Assembly: GCA_017436185.1 (NCBI GenBank)
Contig: JAFSDP010000004.1
Span: forward strand, 38,297-102,296
Origin: Alistipes sp.
GTDB taxonomy: Bacteria; Bacteroidota; Bacteroidia; Bacteroidales; Rikenellaceae
Reading direction: 5' to 3'
DNA: 64,000 bases
Part shown: piece by piece, positions 42,963 through 52,037 of the stretch
Numbering within the stretch: position 1 is the stretch's first letter
Layout of the letters: every line of letters begins with the position of its first letter
Made by a program: the position numbers and the translations under genes
The notes under the pieces: model-generated
Databases searched by the model: none
What the model was told of the DNA's origin: nothing
Seen by the model: only the letters and a program-made list of their open reading frames with translations

Positions 42963-44022
42963 AGTGGGTTGCTAAATGTTCGATTATATTAATATAGGTA
43001 TCGATGCCTTGCTCAATCTCGTCGATGAGGATAAATTCATCGGCAGTGTGGGAGCGGGACGACTCGCCCGGGCCGATTTTCAGGGCTGGGAAGGGCATCA
43101 GCGTGCGGTCCGAAGTGGTGGGCGAGACGAAGCACGCAGCACCTGCGGCCACAGCGGCTCGGACCAACGGATGCTCCTCGGCGATGACCGAGGCACGGAT
43201 GCGGGTCGAGCGGGGCGTCGCCTCCGATTGCAAGGCCTGACGGACCAACTCGACCGTCTCCTCGTTCGTGTAGGCGTCGGTGGTGCGGATATCGACCACA
43301 AAACGGCAGGTGTCGGGCACGACATTGTGTTGCGTGCCCGCCTCAATCATCGTGGTGGTGAGGCGAATGGGACCCAACGTGGGGGAGGTGCGGGGGAAGG
43401 CGAAACGGCGCAGCGTGGCGATGTCGTCGAGGGCGATGTAGAGGGCATTGACCCCCTCGCCTCGGGCGGCGTGGCCACTTTGGCCGTGCGCCACACAATC
43501 CAACACGACCAAACCTCGCTCGGCAATGGCCGCCTGCATCGAGGTCGGCTCACCGACGATGGCCATCTCGATTTGGTCGCCATAGCGGGGCATACAGGCT
43601 CGTATGCCGTGTTCGCCGCCGCACTCCTCCTCTGCCGAGAGGAGCAACATCAGGTTGAAGGGCAGCTGTCGCCGACGCAACATTAAGAAGACCTCCACCA
43701 GACTCACCAACGAGCCGCCGGCATCGTTGCTTCCCAGGCCGTAGAGGCGTCCCTCCTCCTCGGTCGGGGCGTAGGGGTCACAGCTATAGGAGGCCGACGG
43801 ACGCACCGTGTCGTGGTGCGAATTCAGTAGCAGCGTGGGGCGTGCAGGGTCAAACCCCTCGCTACGGGCGATGAGGTTGTGGTGAAGCCGCTCCACCTCG
43901 ACCCCCTCTTCGTGCAGGTAGGCGGCCAACAGATCGGCCGTCTTCGCCTCGTCACGCGAGTGTGACGGGGTGGCGATGAGTTGTTTGAGTAGCGCAACGG
44001 CCCGTGTGGTAATCGGCTTCAT
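42940..44022 (-). CDS. M20-family N-acylornithine/N-succinylcitrulline deacylase (ArgE-like)
   Basis: The protein has 360 residues from the ATG at 44022 (MKPITTRAVALLKQLIATPS); the longer frame to 44088 runs into argB. Zinc-peptidase M20 features: LLLNSHHDTVRPS, GLGSNDAGGSLVSL, SAEEECGGEHG and a late GESSRSHTADEFI. In operons with a succinyl-type carbamoyltransferase this enzyme is thought to remove the succinyl group from succinylcitrulline rather than deacetylate ornithine. Substrate assignment is by context only. It lies between argB and argH. Confidence 0.88.
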   Translation of the reverse strand: MKPITTRAVALLKQLIATPSHSRDEAKTADLLAAYLHEEGVEVERLHHNLIARSEGFDPARPTLLLNSHHDTVRPSASYSCDPYAPTEEEGRLYGLGSNDAGGSLVSLVEVFLMLRRRQLPFNLMLLLSAEEECGGEHGIRACMPRYGDQIEMAIVGEPTSMQAAIAERGLVVLDCVAHGQSGHAARGEGVNALYIALDDIATLRRFAFPRTSPTLGPIRLTTTMIEAGTQHNVVPDTCRFVVDIRTTDAYTNEETVELVRQALQSEATPRSTRIRASVIAEEHPLVRAAVAAGAACFVSPTTSDRTLMPFPALKIGPGESSRSHTADEFILIDEIEQGIDTYINIIEHLATHYGNETLG

Positions 44023-44036
44023 CGTTTGTTTTGAGT

Positions 44037-44810
44037 TTATTGGTTTATGATCGTGGTACCCGACTCGGCTAAAAGTTCTTCGGCGCACTTGATGCGAACA
44101 CTCCTTACACCGGCGGCTACGGCTTTCAGGGCGTTCTCGATTTTCGGGATCATACCGCCACTTACAACCCCCTCTTCACGCAGCGTGGCGTAGATTTCGG
44201 GGGTGATGCGGTCGATGACCGAGTAGTCGTTGTCGGCATCACGCAGCACACCTCGCTTCTCGAAGCAGAAGACCAGGTCGGTGGGGGCCAACGCTGCCGC
44301 ACCGAGGGCAATGGCCTGTGCCACGCTGTCGGCATTGCAGTTCAACAACGACCCCTCGCCATCGTGCATAATGGCCGAGAAGATGGGCACTAAGCCCGCC
44401 TCCAACAGATGACCCAACAGCGAACTATCGACCGAGTCGATGTCGCCCACGTAGCCATAGTCGATGGGCGTTGCGGGGCGACGGTGGGCACGGACAATGT
44501 TGCCGTCGGCACCCGACATACCGATGGCGTTGCACCCTGCGGCCTGCAGACGGGCCACAATCTGCTTATTGACCAAACCGGCATAGACCATCGTCACCAC
44601 GTCAAGTGTCGGGCGGTCGGTGATGCGGCGACCGTCGATCATCTTGACCTCCAGTTTCAGCTCCGTAGCCATACGGGTGGCCAGCTTGCCCCCGCCGTGA
44701 ATGAGCATCTTCGGCCCTTCGATCGAGGCAAAACGTTTCAGAAAACGCTCCAGCGCCGCCTCGTTGTCGATGACGTTGCCGCCAATTTTTACAACAGTAA
44801 TCGGTTGCAT
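44037..44810 (-). CDS. argB: N-acylglutamate kinase (ArgB)
   Basis: The protein has 257 residues. VVKIGGNVID at the N-terminus, MLIHGGGKLATRMA, and GMIPKIENALKAVAAGV near the end match the amino-acid kinase family ArgB. It phosphorylates N-acetylglutamate or, if the operon uses succinyl intermediates, N-succinylglutamate. Its start codon touches the carbamoyltransferase stop at 44810. Confidence 0.94.
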   Translation of the reverse strand: MQPITVVKIGGNVIDNEAALERFLKRFASIEGPKMLIHGGGKLATRMATELKLEVKMIDGRRITDRPTLDVVTMVYAGLVNKQIVARLQAAGCNAIGMSGADGNIVRAHRRPATPIDYGYVGDIDSVDSSLLGHLLEAGLVPIFSAIMHDGEGSLLNCNADSVAQAIALGAAALAPTDLVFCFEKRGVLRDADNDYSVIDRITPEIYATLREEGVVSGGMIPKIENALKAVAAGVRSVRIKCAEELLAESGTTIINQ

Positions 44811-45763
44811 TACAGACTCTCGAGTAATCGTTTCAACACTACGGTGGCCGAAATCTCACGGTTGGCAGCCTCGGGAATGACCAGCGAACGCTCGCCCTCG
44901 ATTACCCCATCCGTTACAATCATATTGCGACGCACCGGCAGGCAGTGCATAAAGAAGGCGTTGTTCGTGAGGGCCATCTTCTCCTCATCGACCGTCCAAC
45001 TGCGATCCATCGATAGCACCTCGCCATAGTGGGGATCACGGTAGGCGGCCCAGTTCTTGGCGTAGATGAAGTCGGCCCCCTCGAAGGCTTTGCGTTGGTC
45101 GTATTCCACCTTGGCACGGCCCACAAACTCCTCGTCAAGCTCGTAGCCCTCGGGGTGGGTGATGACAAAGTCGTAGTCGGTGGCATTCATCCACTCGGCA
45201 AACGAGTTGGGCACGGCCTGCGGCAACGCCTTGGGGTGGGGTGCCCACGTAAGGACCACCTTGGGGCGAGCCGTCGTCTTGTGCTCTTCGATGGTAATCA
45301 GGTCGGCAAAGCTCTGCAACGGGTGGCGGGTAGCGGCCTCCATCGAGAAGACGGGGCGACCCGAGTAGCGGATAAACTGCTCCAGAATGCGCTCCTCGTA
45401 GTCCTCACGCTTGTCCTTGAATTGGGCAAACGAGCGGATGCCGATGATGTCGCAGTACGATCCCATCACGGGGATGGCCTCCAACAGGTGTTCGGGTTTG
45501 TCGCCATCCATAATGACACCACGCTCCGTCTCGAGCTTCCAGGCACCCTGATTGACATCGAGCACCATCACGTTCATTCCCAGATTCATCGCTGCCTTCT
45601 GGGTCGAAAGGCGGGTACGCAGGCTCGAGTTGAAGAACAACATCAGCAGGGTCTTGTTGCGACCCAGCTCCGAAAATTGGTAGCGGTCACGCTTCAGCTC
45701 CAGCGCCTCGCCGACGGCCTCTTTCAGGTCGCCTATGTCGCCAACGCAAGTAAATTTTCTCAT
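44810..45763 (-). CDS. argF': N-succinylornithine carbamoyltransferase
   Basis: The protein has 317 residues. SSLRTR (46-51) is the carbamoyl-phosphate site; ATRHPLQSFADL and HCLPVRR are the other carbamoyltransferase motifs. The loop MDGDKPEHLLEAIPVMG carries Pro90, the residue known to mark succinylornithine carbamoyltransferase of Bacteroides fragilis; acetylornithine enzymes have Glu here. The extended sequence also resembles the B. fragilis enzyme closely as I remember it. It converts N-succinylornithine and carbamoyl phosphate to N-succinylcitrulline. It lies between argD and argB. Confidence 0.93.
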   Translation of the reverse strand: MRKFTCVGDIGDLKEAVGEALELKRDRYQFSELGRNKTLLMLFFNSSLRTRLSTQKAAMNLGMNVMVLDVNQGAWKLETERGVIMDGDKPEHLLEAIPVMGSYCDIIGIRSFAQFKDKREDYEERILEQFIRYSGRPVFSMEAATRHPLQSFADLITIEEHKTTARPKVVLTWAPHPKALPQAVPNSFAEWMNATDYDFVITHPEGYELDEEFVGRAKVEYDQRKAFEGADFIYAKNWAAYRDPHYGEVLSMDRSWTVDEEKMALTNNAFFMHCLPVRRNMIVTDGVIEGERSLVIPEAANREISATVVLKRLLESL

Positions 45764-45765
45764 CG

Positions 45766-46887
45766 TTATAAGAGTGATTTTAAGGCGTTAAGGAATAAAT
45801 CGGCATCGGCTTTCGTCAATCCCAGGGCGGGCAGCAGACGCACCGTCGTGGCACCTGCACCACCCGTGAAGATCCCCTTCTCGAACAACAGGCGTTTGCG
45901 CATCTCCGAGGCTGAGCCCTCGATCTCGATGCCAATCATCAGACCACGACCACGCACCTCTTTGAGTTGCGGCATCTTCTTCAGCTCCTCAATCAGGTAA
46001 GCACCCACCGAGGCGGCATTTTCAACCAGGCGTTCCTCCTTCATTACATCCAATACGGCAATGGCGGCGGCGCAGGCGAGGTGGTTGCCTCCGAAGGTGG
46101 TGCCGAGCATTCCGCTCCACGCCTCGATGTGGGGGGCAATCAGCACACCGCCAATCGGGAAACCGTTGCCCATACCTTTGGCCATCGTCACCAAATCGGG
46201 GCGGATGCCCGACTGCTGGTGGGCAAAGAAGCGACCCGAACGGCCGTAGCCCGACTGAATCTCATCCAGAATGAGCATCGTGCCGCTCTCGGTGCAGAGC
46301 GTGCGCAGCGTCTGCAGGAACTCATCGGTGGGGCAGTGGATGCCCGCCACACCCTGAATACCCTCGATGATGACGGCAGCAAACTCCTTCGTGGCGAGCT
46401 TCGTGCGAACGGCCTCCACATCGTTCAGCGGCACAAACTCCACCTTCTCGGTGCGGTTGAACGGCGCAACGATTTTGGGGTTGTCGGTAGCGGCTACGGC
46501 ACCCGACGTGCGGCCGTGAAAGGCCTTGCCGAAGGCCAACACCTTCTCGCGACCCGTCGTAAAGGAGGCGAGCTTCAAGGCGTTCTCGTTTGCCTCGGCC
46601 CCCGAGTTGCAGAGAAAGAGGCGGTAGTCGTCGTAACCCGACAAGGCACCCAGACGGTCGGCCAACTGCTGTTGCAGCGAGTTCTCAACCGAGTTGGAGT
46701 AGAAGCCCAGACGGGCCACCTGCTCCGAGATGAGCTTGACGTAGTGGGGGTGTGCGTGGCCAATCGAGATGACGGCGTGGCCGCCATACAGGTCGAGGTA
46801 CTCACGCCCCTCGCTATCATAGACACGTGACCCCTGACCACGAACGGGCTCTACGGGGTAGAGCGAATAGACATTAAACAGTTCCAT
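45766..46887 (-). CDS. argD: N-acylornithine aminotransferase
   Basis: The protein has 373 residues. It is a class III PLP aminotransferase: LDLYGGHAVISIGHAHPHY, LDEIQSGYGRSGRFFA, and the PLP lysine in VTMAKGMGNGFPIGG. It makes N-acylornithine from the semialdehyde with glutamate as donor. Its ATG overlaps the argC stop as TAATG, and argF' follows after 2 bases. Confidence 0.94.
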   Translation of the reverse strand: MELFNVYSLYPVEPVRGQGSRVYDSEGREYLDLYGGHAVISIGHAHPHYVKLISEQVARLGFYSNSVENSLQQQLADRLGALSGYDDYRLFLCNSGAEANENALKLASFTTGREKVLAFGKAFHGRTSGAVAATDNPKIVAPFNRTEKVEFVPLNDVEAVRTKLATKEFAAVIIEGIQGVAGIHCPTDEFLQTLRTLCTESGTMLILDEIQSGYGRSGRFFAHQQSGIRPDLVTMAKGMGNGFPIGGVLIAPHIEAWSGMLGTTFGGNHLACAAAIAVLDVMKEERLVENAASVGAYLIEELKKMPQLKEVRGRGLMIGIEIEGSASEMRKRLLFEKGIFTGGAGATTVRLLPALGLTKADADLFLNALKSLL

Positions 46888-47846
46888 TAGAAGGCACTTG
46901 CTTTGAGGTTCAGACCCGTGCGAACGGGGAGACCGAACATACGATTCATATTCTCCACGGCCTGACCCGACGCCCCCTTCAGGAGGTTGTCGATGGCGGT
47001 CGTGATGTGCAACTTACGGCCATATTTAGCCACGTGGACCAACCCCTTGTTGGTGTTTACGACCTGCTTCAGGTCGATGGGGCGGGTCGTGAAGTGGGTA
47101 AATTCGGCCTCCGCATAGTAGTCGGCATAGAGGCTGCGGGCCTCCTCCTCCGTGAGCGACGAGTTGAGATAGACGCTGGCGAAGATGCCTCGGGTGAAGT
47201 CGCCACGCATCGGCACAAAGTTCAACTCCACCTCGCCACCCTGCAAGAGCGAAAGGTTGCGACCAATCTCGTTGAGGTGCTGGTGGGTGAAGGATTTATA
47301 GACCGACAGGTTGTGGGCACGCCAACTGAAGTGGGTCGTGGCGGCGGGCTTCACGCCTGCCCCCGTCGAACCGGTGATGGCGGTGATGTGGACCTCGTCT
47401 TCGATCTTTTGGGCGGCAGCCAGCGGCAGAAGGGCCAACTGAATGGCCGTGGCAAAGCAGCCTGGGTTGGCTACCCGGTTTGCCCCCTCGATCTTCGTGC
47501 GCTGCCACTCGGCCAAGCCATAGACAAAGCCGTCGTGCTCGTCACGGAAATCCTGTGCCAGGTCGATGATACGTACCCCCTCGGGTAGCTCGTTCTCGGC
47601 CATCCAGACCGAGCTTTGGCCGTGGGCCGAGCAGAGGAAGATGACATCTACGTTCGTCAAGTCGTAGTCGGCAGCGAAGCACAGCTCCGTCTCGCCCTCC
47701 AGCCCGCCGTGAACCGAGGCGATGGGGTTGCCCGCATTCGAGGTGCTGTGAATCCACTGCAGCTCCACCTCGGGGTGGTTCAGCAACAGACGCACCAACT
47801 CACCGGCCGTGTAACCTGCGCCGCCAATGATACCTACACGAATCAT
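46887..47846 (-). CDS. argC: N-acyl-gamma-glutamyl-phosphate reductase
   Basis: The protein has 319 residues. The N-terminal GIIGGAGYTAGELVRLL binds NADP; the catalytic cysteine is in ANPGCFATAIQLAL, and VPMRGDFTRGIFASVY is a late family motif. It reduces acylglutamyl phosphate to the semialdehyde. The start overlaps the argG stop at 47846. Confidence 0.96.
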   Translation of the reverse strand: MIRVGIIGGAGYTAGELVRLLLNHPEVELQWIHSTSNAGNPIASVHGGLEGETELCFAADYDLTNVDVIFLCSAHGQSSVWMAENELPEGVRIIDLAQDFRDEHDGFVYGLAEWQRTKIEGANRVANPGCFATAIQLALLPLAAAQKIEDEVHITAITGSTGAGVKPAATTHFSWRAHNLSVYKSFTHQHLNEIGRNLSLLQGGEVELNFVPMRGDFTRGIFASVYLNSSLTEEEARSLYADYYAEAEFTHFTTRPIDLKQVVNTNKGLVHVAKYGRKLHITTAIDNLLKGASGQAVENMNRMFGLPVRTGLNLKASAF

Positions 47847-49042
47847 TATTTGTTGCGCTTTTGTACGTTGTAGAAAATTTTGATTTGGTTGCCCAGGATC
47901 TTCGTGAAGCCCTTCACGTCGTCAGCCGTCCAGGCCTTGTTCACCTCGCCGTACTCGCCGAAGTCGGTCTTCATCAAATCGAACGACGACTCGACACCCA
48001 CCAGCGTGTAACCCAGCGGACGGAGCGTCAGAATCACCGTACCGGTCACGTTGCGCTGCGAGCTCTCGAGCATCGCCTCGATGTCACGCATCACCGGCTC
48101 GAGGTACTGCGCCTCGTGCAGGAACATACCGTACCAGGTGGCCACCTGCTCCTTCCAGTAGAGCTGCCACTTGGTCAGCGTGTGCTTCTCGAGCATCTTG
48201 TGGGCAGCGATGATGAGCATCGGGGCCGCCGCCTCGAAACCTACACGGCCCTTGATGCCGATAATCGTATCGCCGATGTGCATATCACGGCCGATGCCAT
48301 ACTTCGAGCCAATCTCCTCGACCTTGCGGATGGCCTCGACGGGGTCGCTGTACTCCACATCGTTGATGGCCGTCAGACGACCCTCCGTAAAGCCCAGACG
48401 CAACGTCTGCTCCTTGGTCTCGACCACCTGGCTCGGGTAGGCCTCCTCGGGGAGGGTCTGCTCCGACTTCAGGGTCTCCTTGCCACCAATCGAGGTGCCC
48501 CACAGACCCTTGTTAATCGAGTACTCCATCTTGCGGAAGTCGGCCTCGAAGCCGTGCTTCTTCAGGTAGTCGATCTCGTACTCGCGCGTCAGGGTCATAT
48601 CGCGGGTCGGGGTGATAATCTCAATCTCGGGGGCCAGAATCTGGAACGTCAGGTCGAAACGCACCTGGTCGTTACCGGCACCCGTCGAGCCGTGAGCCAC
48701 GGCGTCGGCGCCAATCGACTTGGCATACTCGATGATGGCGATGGCCTGGAAGATACGCTCCGAGCTTACCGAGATGGGATAGGTGCCGTTGCGCAGGATG
48801 TTGCCATAAACCATATAGCGAATCGACTTCTCGTAGTACTCCTGCTCGATGTTGAGCGTGGCGTGCTCCACCGCACCGAGCTGCATGGCACGCTGCTCGA
48901 TGTTCTTGAGCTCCTCGGCCGAGAAACCGCCCGTGTTGGCGATAGCCGTATAGACATCATAACCCTGCTCCTCGCTCAGGTACTTCACGCAAAACGAGGT
49001 ATCCAAACCGCCACTGAAGGCGAGAACAACTTTCTTTTTCAT
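47846..49042 (-). CDS. argG: Argininosuccinate synthase
   Basis: The protein has 398 residues from the ATG at 49042 (MKKKVVLAFSGGLDTSFCV); the frame to 49222 runs into the acetyltransferase gene. FSGGLDTS is the ATP pyrophosphatase P-loop; AHGSTGAGNDQVRFD is the citrulline/aspartate site. It joins citrulline and aspartate. Second gene of the operon. Confidence 0.97.
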   Translation of the reverse strand: MKKKVVLAFSGGLDTSFCVKYLSEEQGYDVYTAIANTGGFSAEELKNIEQRAMQLGAVEHATLNIEQEYYEKSIRYMVYGNILRNGTYPISVSSERIFQAIAIIEYAKSIGADAVAHGSTGAGNDQVRFDLTFQILAPEIEIITPTRDMTLTREYEIDYLKKHGFEADFRKMEYSINKGLWGTSIGGKETLKSEQTLPEEAYPSQVVETKEQTLRLGFTEGRLTAINDVEYSDPVEAIRKVEEIGSKYGIGRDMHIGDTIIGIKGRVGFEAAAPMLIIAAHKMLEKHTLTKWQLYWKEQVATWYGMFLHEAQYLEPVMRDIEAMLESSQRNVTGTVILTLRPLGYTLVGVESSFDLMKTDFGEYGEVNKAWTADDVKGFTKILGNQIKIFYNVQKRNK

Positions 49043-49062
49043 TGCTGTATTTCGTTTTTTTG

Positions 49063-49680
49063 TTATTTCAGATGGAAAATCTTTTTGAAGGCGTTTTTCA
49101 GGTACATCCAGTAGGGACGCAGGCGCGAGTGCTGCACCTGCTCCTTGGCCGGGTCGTACAACATACCCGTGCAGAGGCACATACGGCGCTCGTTGCGTTG
49201 CAGGATGTCGTAGTTGCGACACCCCTCACAACCCTTCCAGAACTCGTCGTCTTCGGTCAGCTCCGAGAAGGTCACGGGGACATAGCCCATACGTGAGTTG
49301 AGCTTCATTACGGGCAACGAGGTGGTGATACTGAACAACTTGGCATAGGGGAATCGTCGTCGGGCCAACTCGAATGTTCGTCGTTTGATACGCTCGGCCA
49401 ACCCCATATGGCGGTAGTCCGGATCAACGATCAGACCGGAGGTGGCGACAAAATCGCCGTGCTCCCAACACTCGATGTAGCTGAACCCAATCAGCTTCTC
49501 TCCGTCCAGCGCCACGACGGCCTTGCCGCCCTTGATCTTGGCTGCGATGTAGTCGGGCGAACGCTTGGCGATACCCGTGCCACGCTGCAGTGCCGACTCG
49601 TAGATGAGCGTGCAGATGCGCTCTGCATACTTGGCGTGCTCCTCTTCGGCAAATACGACGCTGATAGCTTTGTTACTCAT
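49063..49680 (-). CDS. GNAT-family acyltransferase heading the arginine operon, candidate N-acylglutamate synthase
   Basis: The protein has 205 residues. The GNAT acyl-CoA motif A is LIVDPDYRHMGLAERIKRRTFELARRR-like, with the pyrophosphate loop around RHMGLAERI. Four cysteines near the C-terminus (CEGC and CLC, about 147-166) could bind a metal. No other argA or argJ is present, and the gene starts the operon 20 bases before argG. By position it should make N-acetyl- or N-succinylglutamate, as I recall proposed for the Bacteroides thetaiotaomicron equivalent. Function inferred from context and similarity, not from a diagnostic motif. Confidence 0.75.
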   Translation of the reverse strand: MSNKAISVVFAEEEHAKYAERICTLIYESALQRGTGIAKRSPDYIAAKIKGGKAVVALDGEKLIGFSYIECWEHGDFVATSGLIVDPDYRHMGLAERIKRRTFELARRRFPYAKLFSITTSLPVMKLNSRMGYVPVTFSELTEDDEFWKGCEGCRNYDILQRNERRMCLCTGMLYDPAKEQVQHSRLRPYWMYLKNAFKKIFHLK

Positions 49681-49741
49681 TTCTTAAAAAATAACTCGCG
49701 AATTGTTTTCGTGTTCTTCGTTTATAATCGTGTTTCGTTTG

Positions 49742-51949
49742 TTAGTTCAGGCGGAAGGCTCGCTGCACCCCTTTGATACGCATAATGTTGTGTATCAAGG
49801 CATCGGCGGCTGCGGCACTCGGCACCTCGACGGCAATCGTACCACTCACGATGCCCCCCTGGGCCAACTCGAACGACATGGCTCGGATGTTGAGCTTCAG
49901 TTCGCGGCTGATGACCTCGGTGATGTGGTTGGCCATACCCGTCGTATCGATCGCTACGACGCGAATCGTCACACGGAAGGCCCCCTCGGAGTGCTCACGC
50001 CAGCGTGCCTCGATGACACGGTAGGGGTAGTTCTCCTTCATGCGCTTGGCGTTCGGGCAGTCGTTGCGGTGGATGGTGATGCCCGAGTTGATGGTGACGA
50101 ACCCAAAGACCTCGTCGCCCTTGATGGGGTTGCAACACTTGGCCAACTTGTACTGAATCTTCGAAATGTCGTCGTCGATGACCAGCGCATCGGTCGAGTG
50201 TTCCCTGCGCTCGGAGGCCTTCTCGGCCGCTACGGCCAGCTTCTGACGCTCGATCTCGGCGGCGGCTGCACGACGCTCCTCCTCGGCTTCGCCCGAGAGG
50301 TGGCGTTGCAGAATCTCCTTGATGGTCTGAAAATCCAACTTGTTGGTGGCAATCAGGGCATAGACCTCCGTGCCGAGCTTCAGTTTGAGCTGCTTCGAGA
50401 GGTAATTGACCGCCTCATCGACCGTGAGCGGCAGCTTCCAATTCTTCAGCTTGCGCTCCAGCTCCTCACGACCCATACGGGTGTGCTTGGCCTGCTCCTC
50501 ACGCAGGAAAGCCTTGATTTTGTTCTTGGCCTTCGAGGTGACCACAAACCCCAACCAGTCGGCCTTGGGCGTCTGGTTCTTCTGGGTCATCACCTCCACG
50601 ATGTCGCCGTTGTGCAGCACCTCACGGATGGGCACCGAACGGTTATTGACCTTGCCGCCTACGCAGACGGCACCCAGGTTCGAGTGGATGTCGAAGGCGA
50701 AATCCAACACCGTAGCCCCTTCGGGCAACTTGCGCAGGTCGCCGTTGGGGGTGAAGACGAAGATCTCGCCCGAGGCGGGTTTGGCATCGAAACGGCGGGC
50801 CAATGCGTGGGTGGTCTCCTCCATCGCCTCACGCAGACGGCCGAGCCATTGCTCGCTCGTCACGGCACCCTGACGTACCCCCTTGTAGCGCCAGTGGGCG
50901 GCGATACCTCGCTCGGCCACCTCGTCCATACGCTCGGTGCGAATCTGCACCTCCACCCAACGACCCTCGGCCGAGACGGTGGTGTGCAGCGATTCGTAGC
51001 CGTTCGACTTGGGGATCGAAATCCAGTCACGCATACGCTTCGGATTGGGGGTGTAGAAGTCCGTGACGACCGAATAGACCGTCCAACATTGGGGCTTCTC
51101 CTGCTCTACGGGGCAGTCGATGATGATACGCAGGGCGAAGATGTCATAGACGCCCTCGAAGGGAACGTGTTGCTTGCGCATCTTGTTCCAAATCGAGTAG
51201 ATGGACTTCGTGCGGCTCTTGATGTGGTAGCGGATGCCGAGCGTCTGCAACTTCTGCTCGATGGGAACAAGGAATTGGGCGATGAAGGCCCGACGCTCCT
51301 CGGCACTCTCCTCGAGCTTGGTGGTGATGTGGTCGTAATCCTTCGGCTCGAGGTATTTGAGGGCCAAATCCTCCAACTCGCTCTTCAGACTGTACAGACC
51401 GAGTTTGTGGGCAATCTGAGCGTAGAGATTCATTGCCTCCCAGCTCTTCTTGCGGCGTTTCTCGGGCGGGAAGATGGCCAGCGAACGCATCACTTCGAGG
51501 CGGTCGGCCAACTTAATCAGGATGACACGGGGATCCTCGGAGTAGCTGACAATGAGGTCGCGAAAATTCTCGGCCTGCTCGTGGGCCACCTTCAGTTTCA
51601 GGCTTGAGATGTTGGCCAGTCCGACGGTGATGCCGACCACCTCCTTGCCGAAACGCTCCTCGATTTGGGTCGTGAGGGTCAAAAACTCCTCGGCCGAAAG
51701 CTCTTTGTGGCCCAGGCGGACCACATCGTGCAGGATGGAGGCGATGGTCGAGTTGCGACCCAGGCCGATCTCCTGCATGACGATATCGGCTACCGAAACG
51801 GCGTGGTCCAACATCGGACGACCGTCGTAGCGCATCTGGCCGCTGAGGTGTTCAGCGGCATATACCAAGGCCTCATCGACCTGTCGGGCCGACGCCTCGG
51901 AGAAGGTCTCGCGGACCAACGTGCGGAATTTATCGTAGCGGGCTAACAT
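49742..51949 (-). CDS. RelA/SpoT homolog, (p)ppGpp synthetase with altered hydrolase motif
   Basis: The protein has 735 residues: HD domain (about 25-180), synthetase (about 235-350), TGS (about 390-455), helical region, and C-terminal ACT (about 655-735). HD metal ligands H49, H74, D75 and D149 are kept, but the catalytic Glu-Asp pair of HDxxED is Arg-Leu (HDVVRLG, 74-80). The synthetase has KSRTKSIYSIWNKM and RMRD (305-308), which is closer to the RxKD form of bifunctional enzymes than to the ExDD of RelA. The zinc-finger cysteines KCCNPI and DCP are present. It makes (p)ppGpp; hydrolase activity is doubtful. Confidence 0.9.
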   Translation of the reverse strand: MLARYDKFRTLVRETFSEASARQVDEALVYAAEHLSGQMRYDGRPMLDHAVSVADIVMQEIGLGRNSTIASILHDVVRLGHKELSAEEFLTLTTQIEERFGKEVVGITVGLANISSLKLKVAHEQAENFRDLIVSYSEDPRVILIKLADRLEVMRSLAIFPPEKRRKKSWEAMNLYAQIAHKLGLYSLKSELEDLALKYLEPKDYDHITTKLEESAEERRAFIAQFLVPIEQKLQTLGIRYHIKSRTKSIYSIWNKMRKQHVPFEGVYDIFALRIIIDCPVEQEKPQCWTVYSVVTDFYTPNPKRMRDWISIPKSNGYESLHTTVSAEGRWVEVQIRTERMDEVAERGIAAHWRYKGVRQGAVTSEQWLGRLREAMEETTHALARRFDAKPASGEIFVFTPNGDLRKLPEGATVLDFAFDIHSNLGAVCVGGKVNNRSVPIREVLHNGDIVEVMTQKNQTPKADWLGFVVTSKAKNKIKAFLREEQAKHTRMGREELERKLKNWKLPLTVDEAVNYLSKQLKLKLGTEVYALIATNKLDFQTIKEILQRHLSGEAEEERRAAAAEIERQKLAVAAEKASERREHSTDALVIDDDISKIQYKLAKCCNPIKGDEVFGFVTINSGITIHRNDCPNAKRMKENYPYRVIEARWREHSEGAFRVTIRVVAIDTTGMANHITEVISRELKLNIRAMSFELAQGGIVSGTIAVEVPSAAAADALIHNIMRIKGVQRAFRLN

Positions 51950-51981
51950 TATCTTTGCTCCTCAATTAACCTAACAAAGGG

Positions 51982-51989
51982 CAAAGATA
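51982..51989 (-). promoter_or_regulatory. Probable -7 box for the RSH gene
   Basis: On the minus strand TATCTTTG reads from 51989 to 51982, 33 bases before the ATG. No TTTG at the expected -33 site. Confidence 0.5.
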
Positions 51990-52037
51990 GGAAAAGAGAT
52001 TGGATTTTACCCCCTTCGAAGGGTAAAAAGTGGCTCT

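Noticed and set aside
49703..51607. 634-codon plus-strand open frame
   Set aside because: Antisense to the RSH gene; no recognisable domain, and composition is typical of a shadow frame.
52001..52030. Hairpin after the methyltransferase gene (TTACCC/GGGTAA)
   Set aside because: The stem is short and lacks a T tract on the minus strand, so I do not call a terminator.
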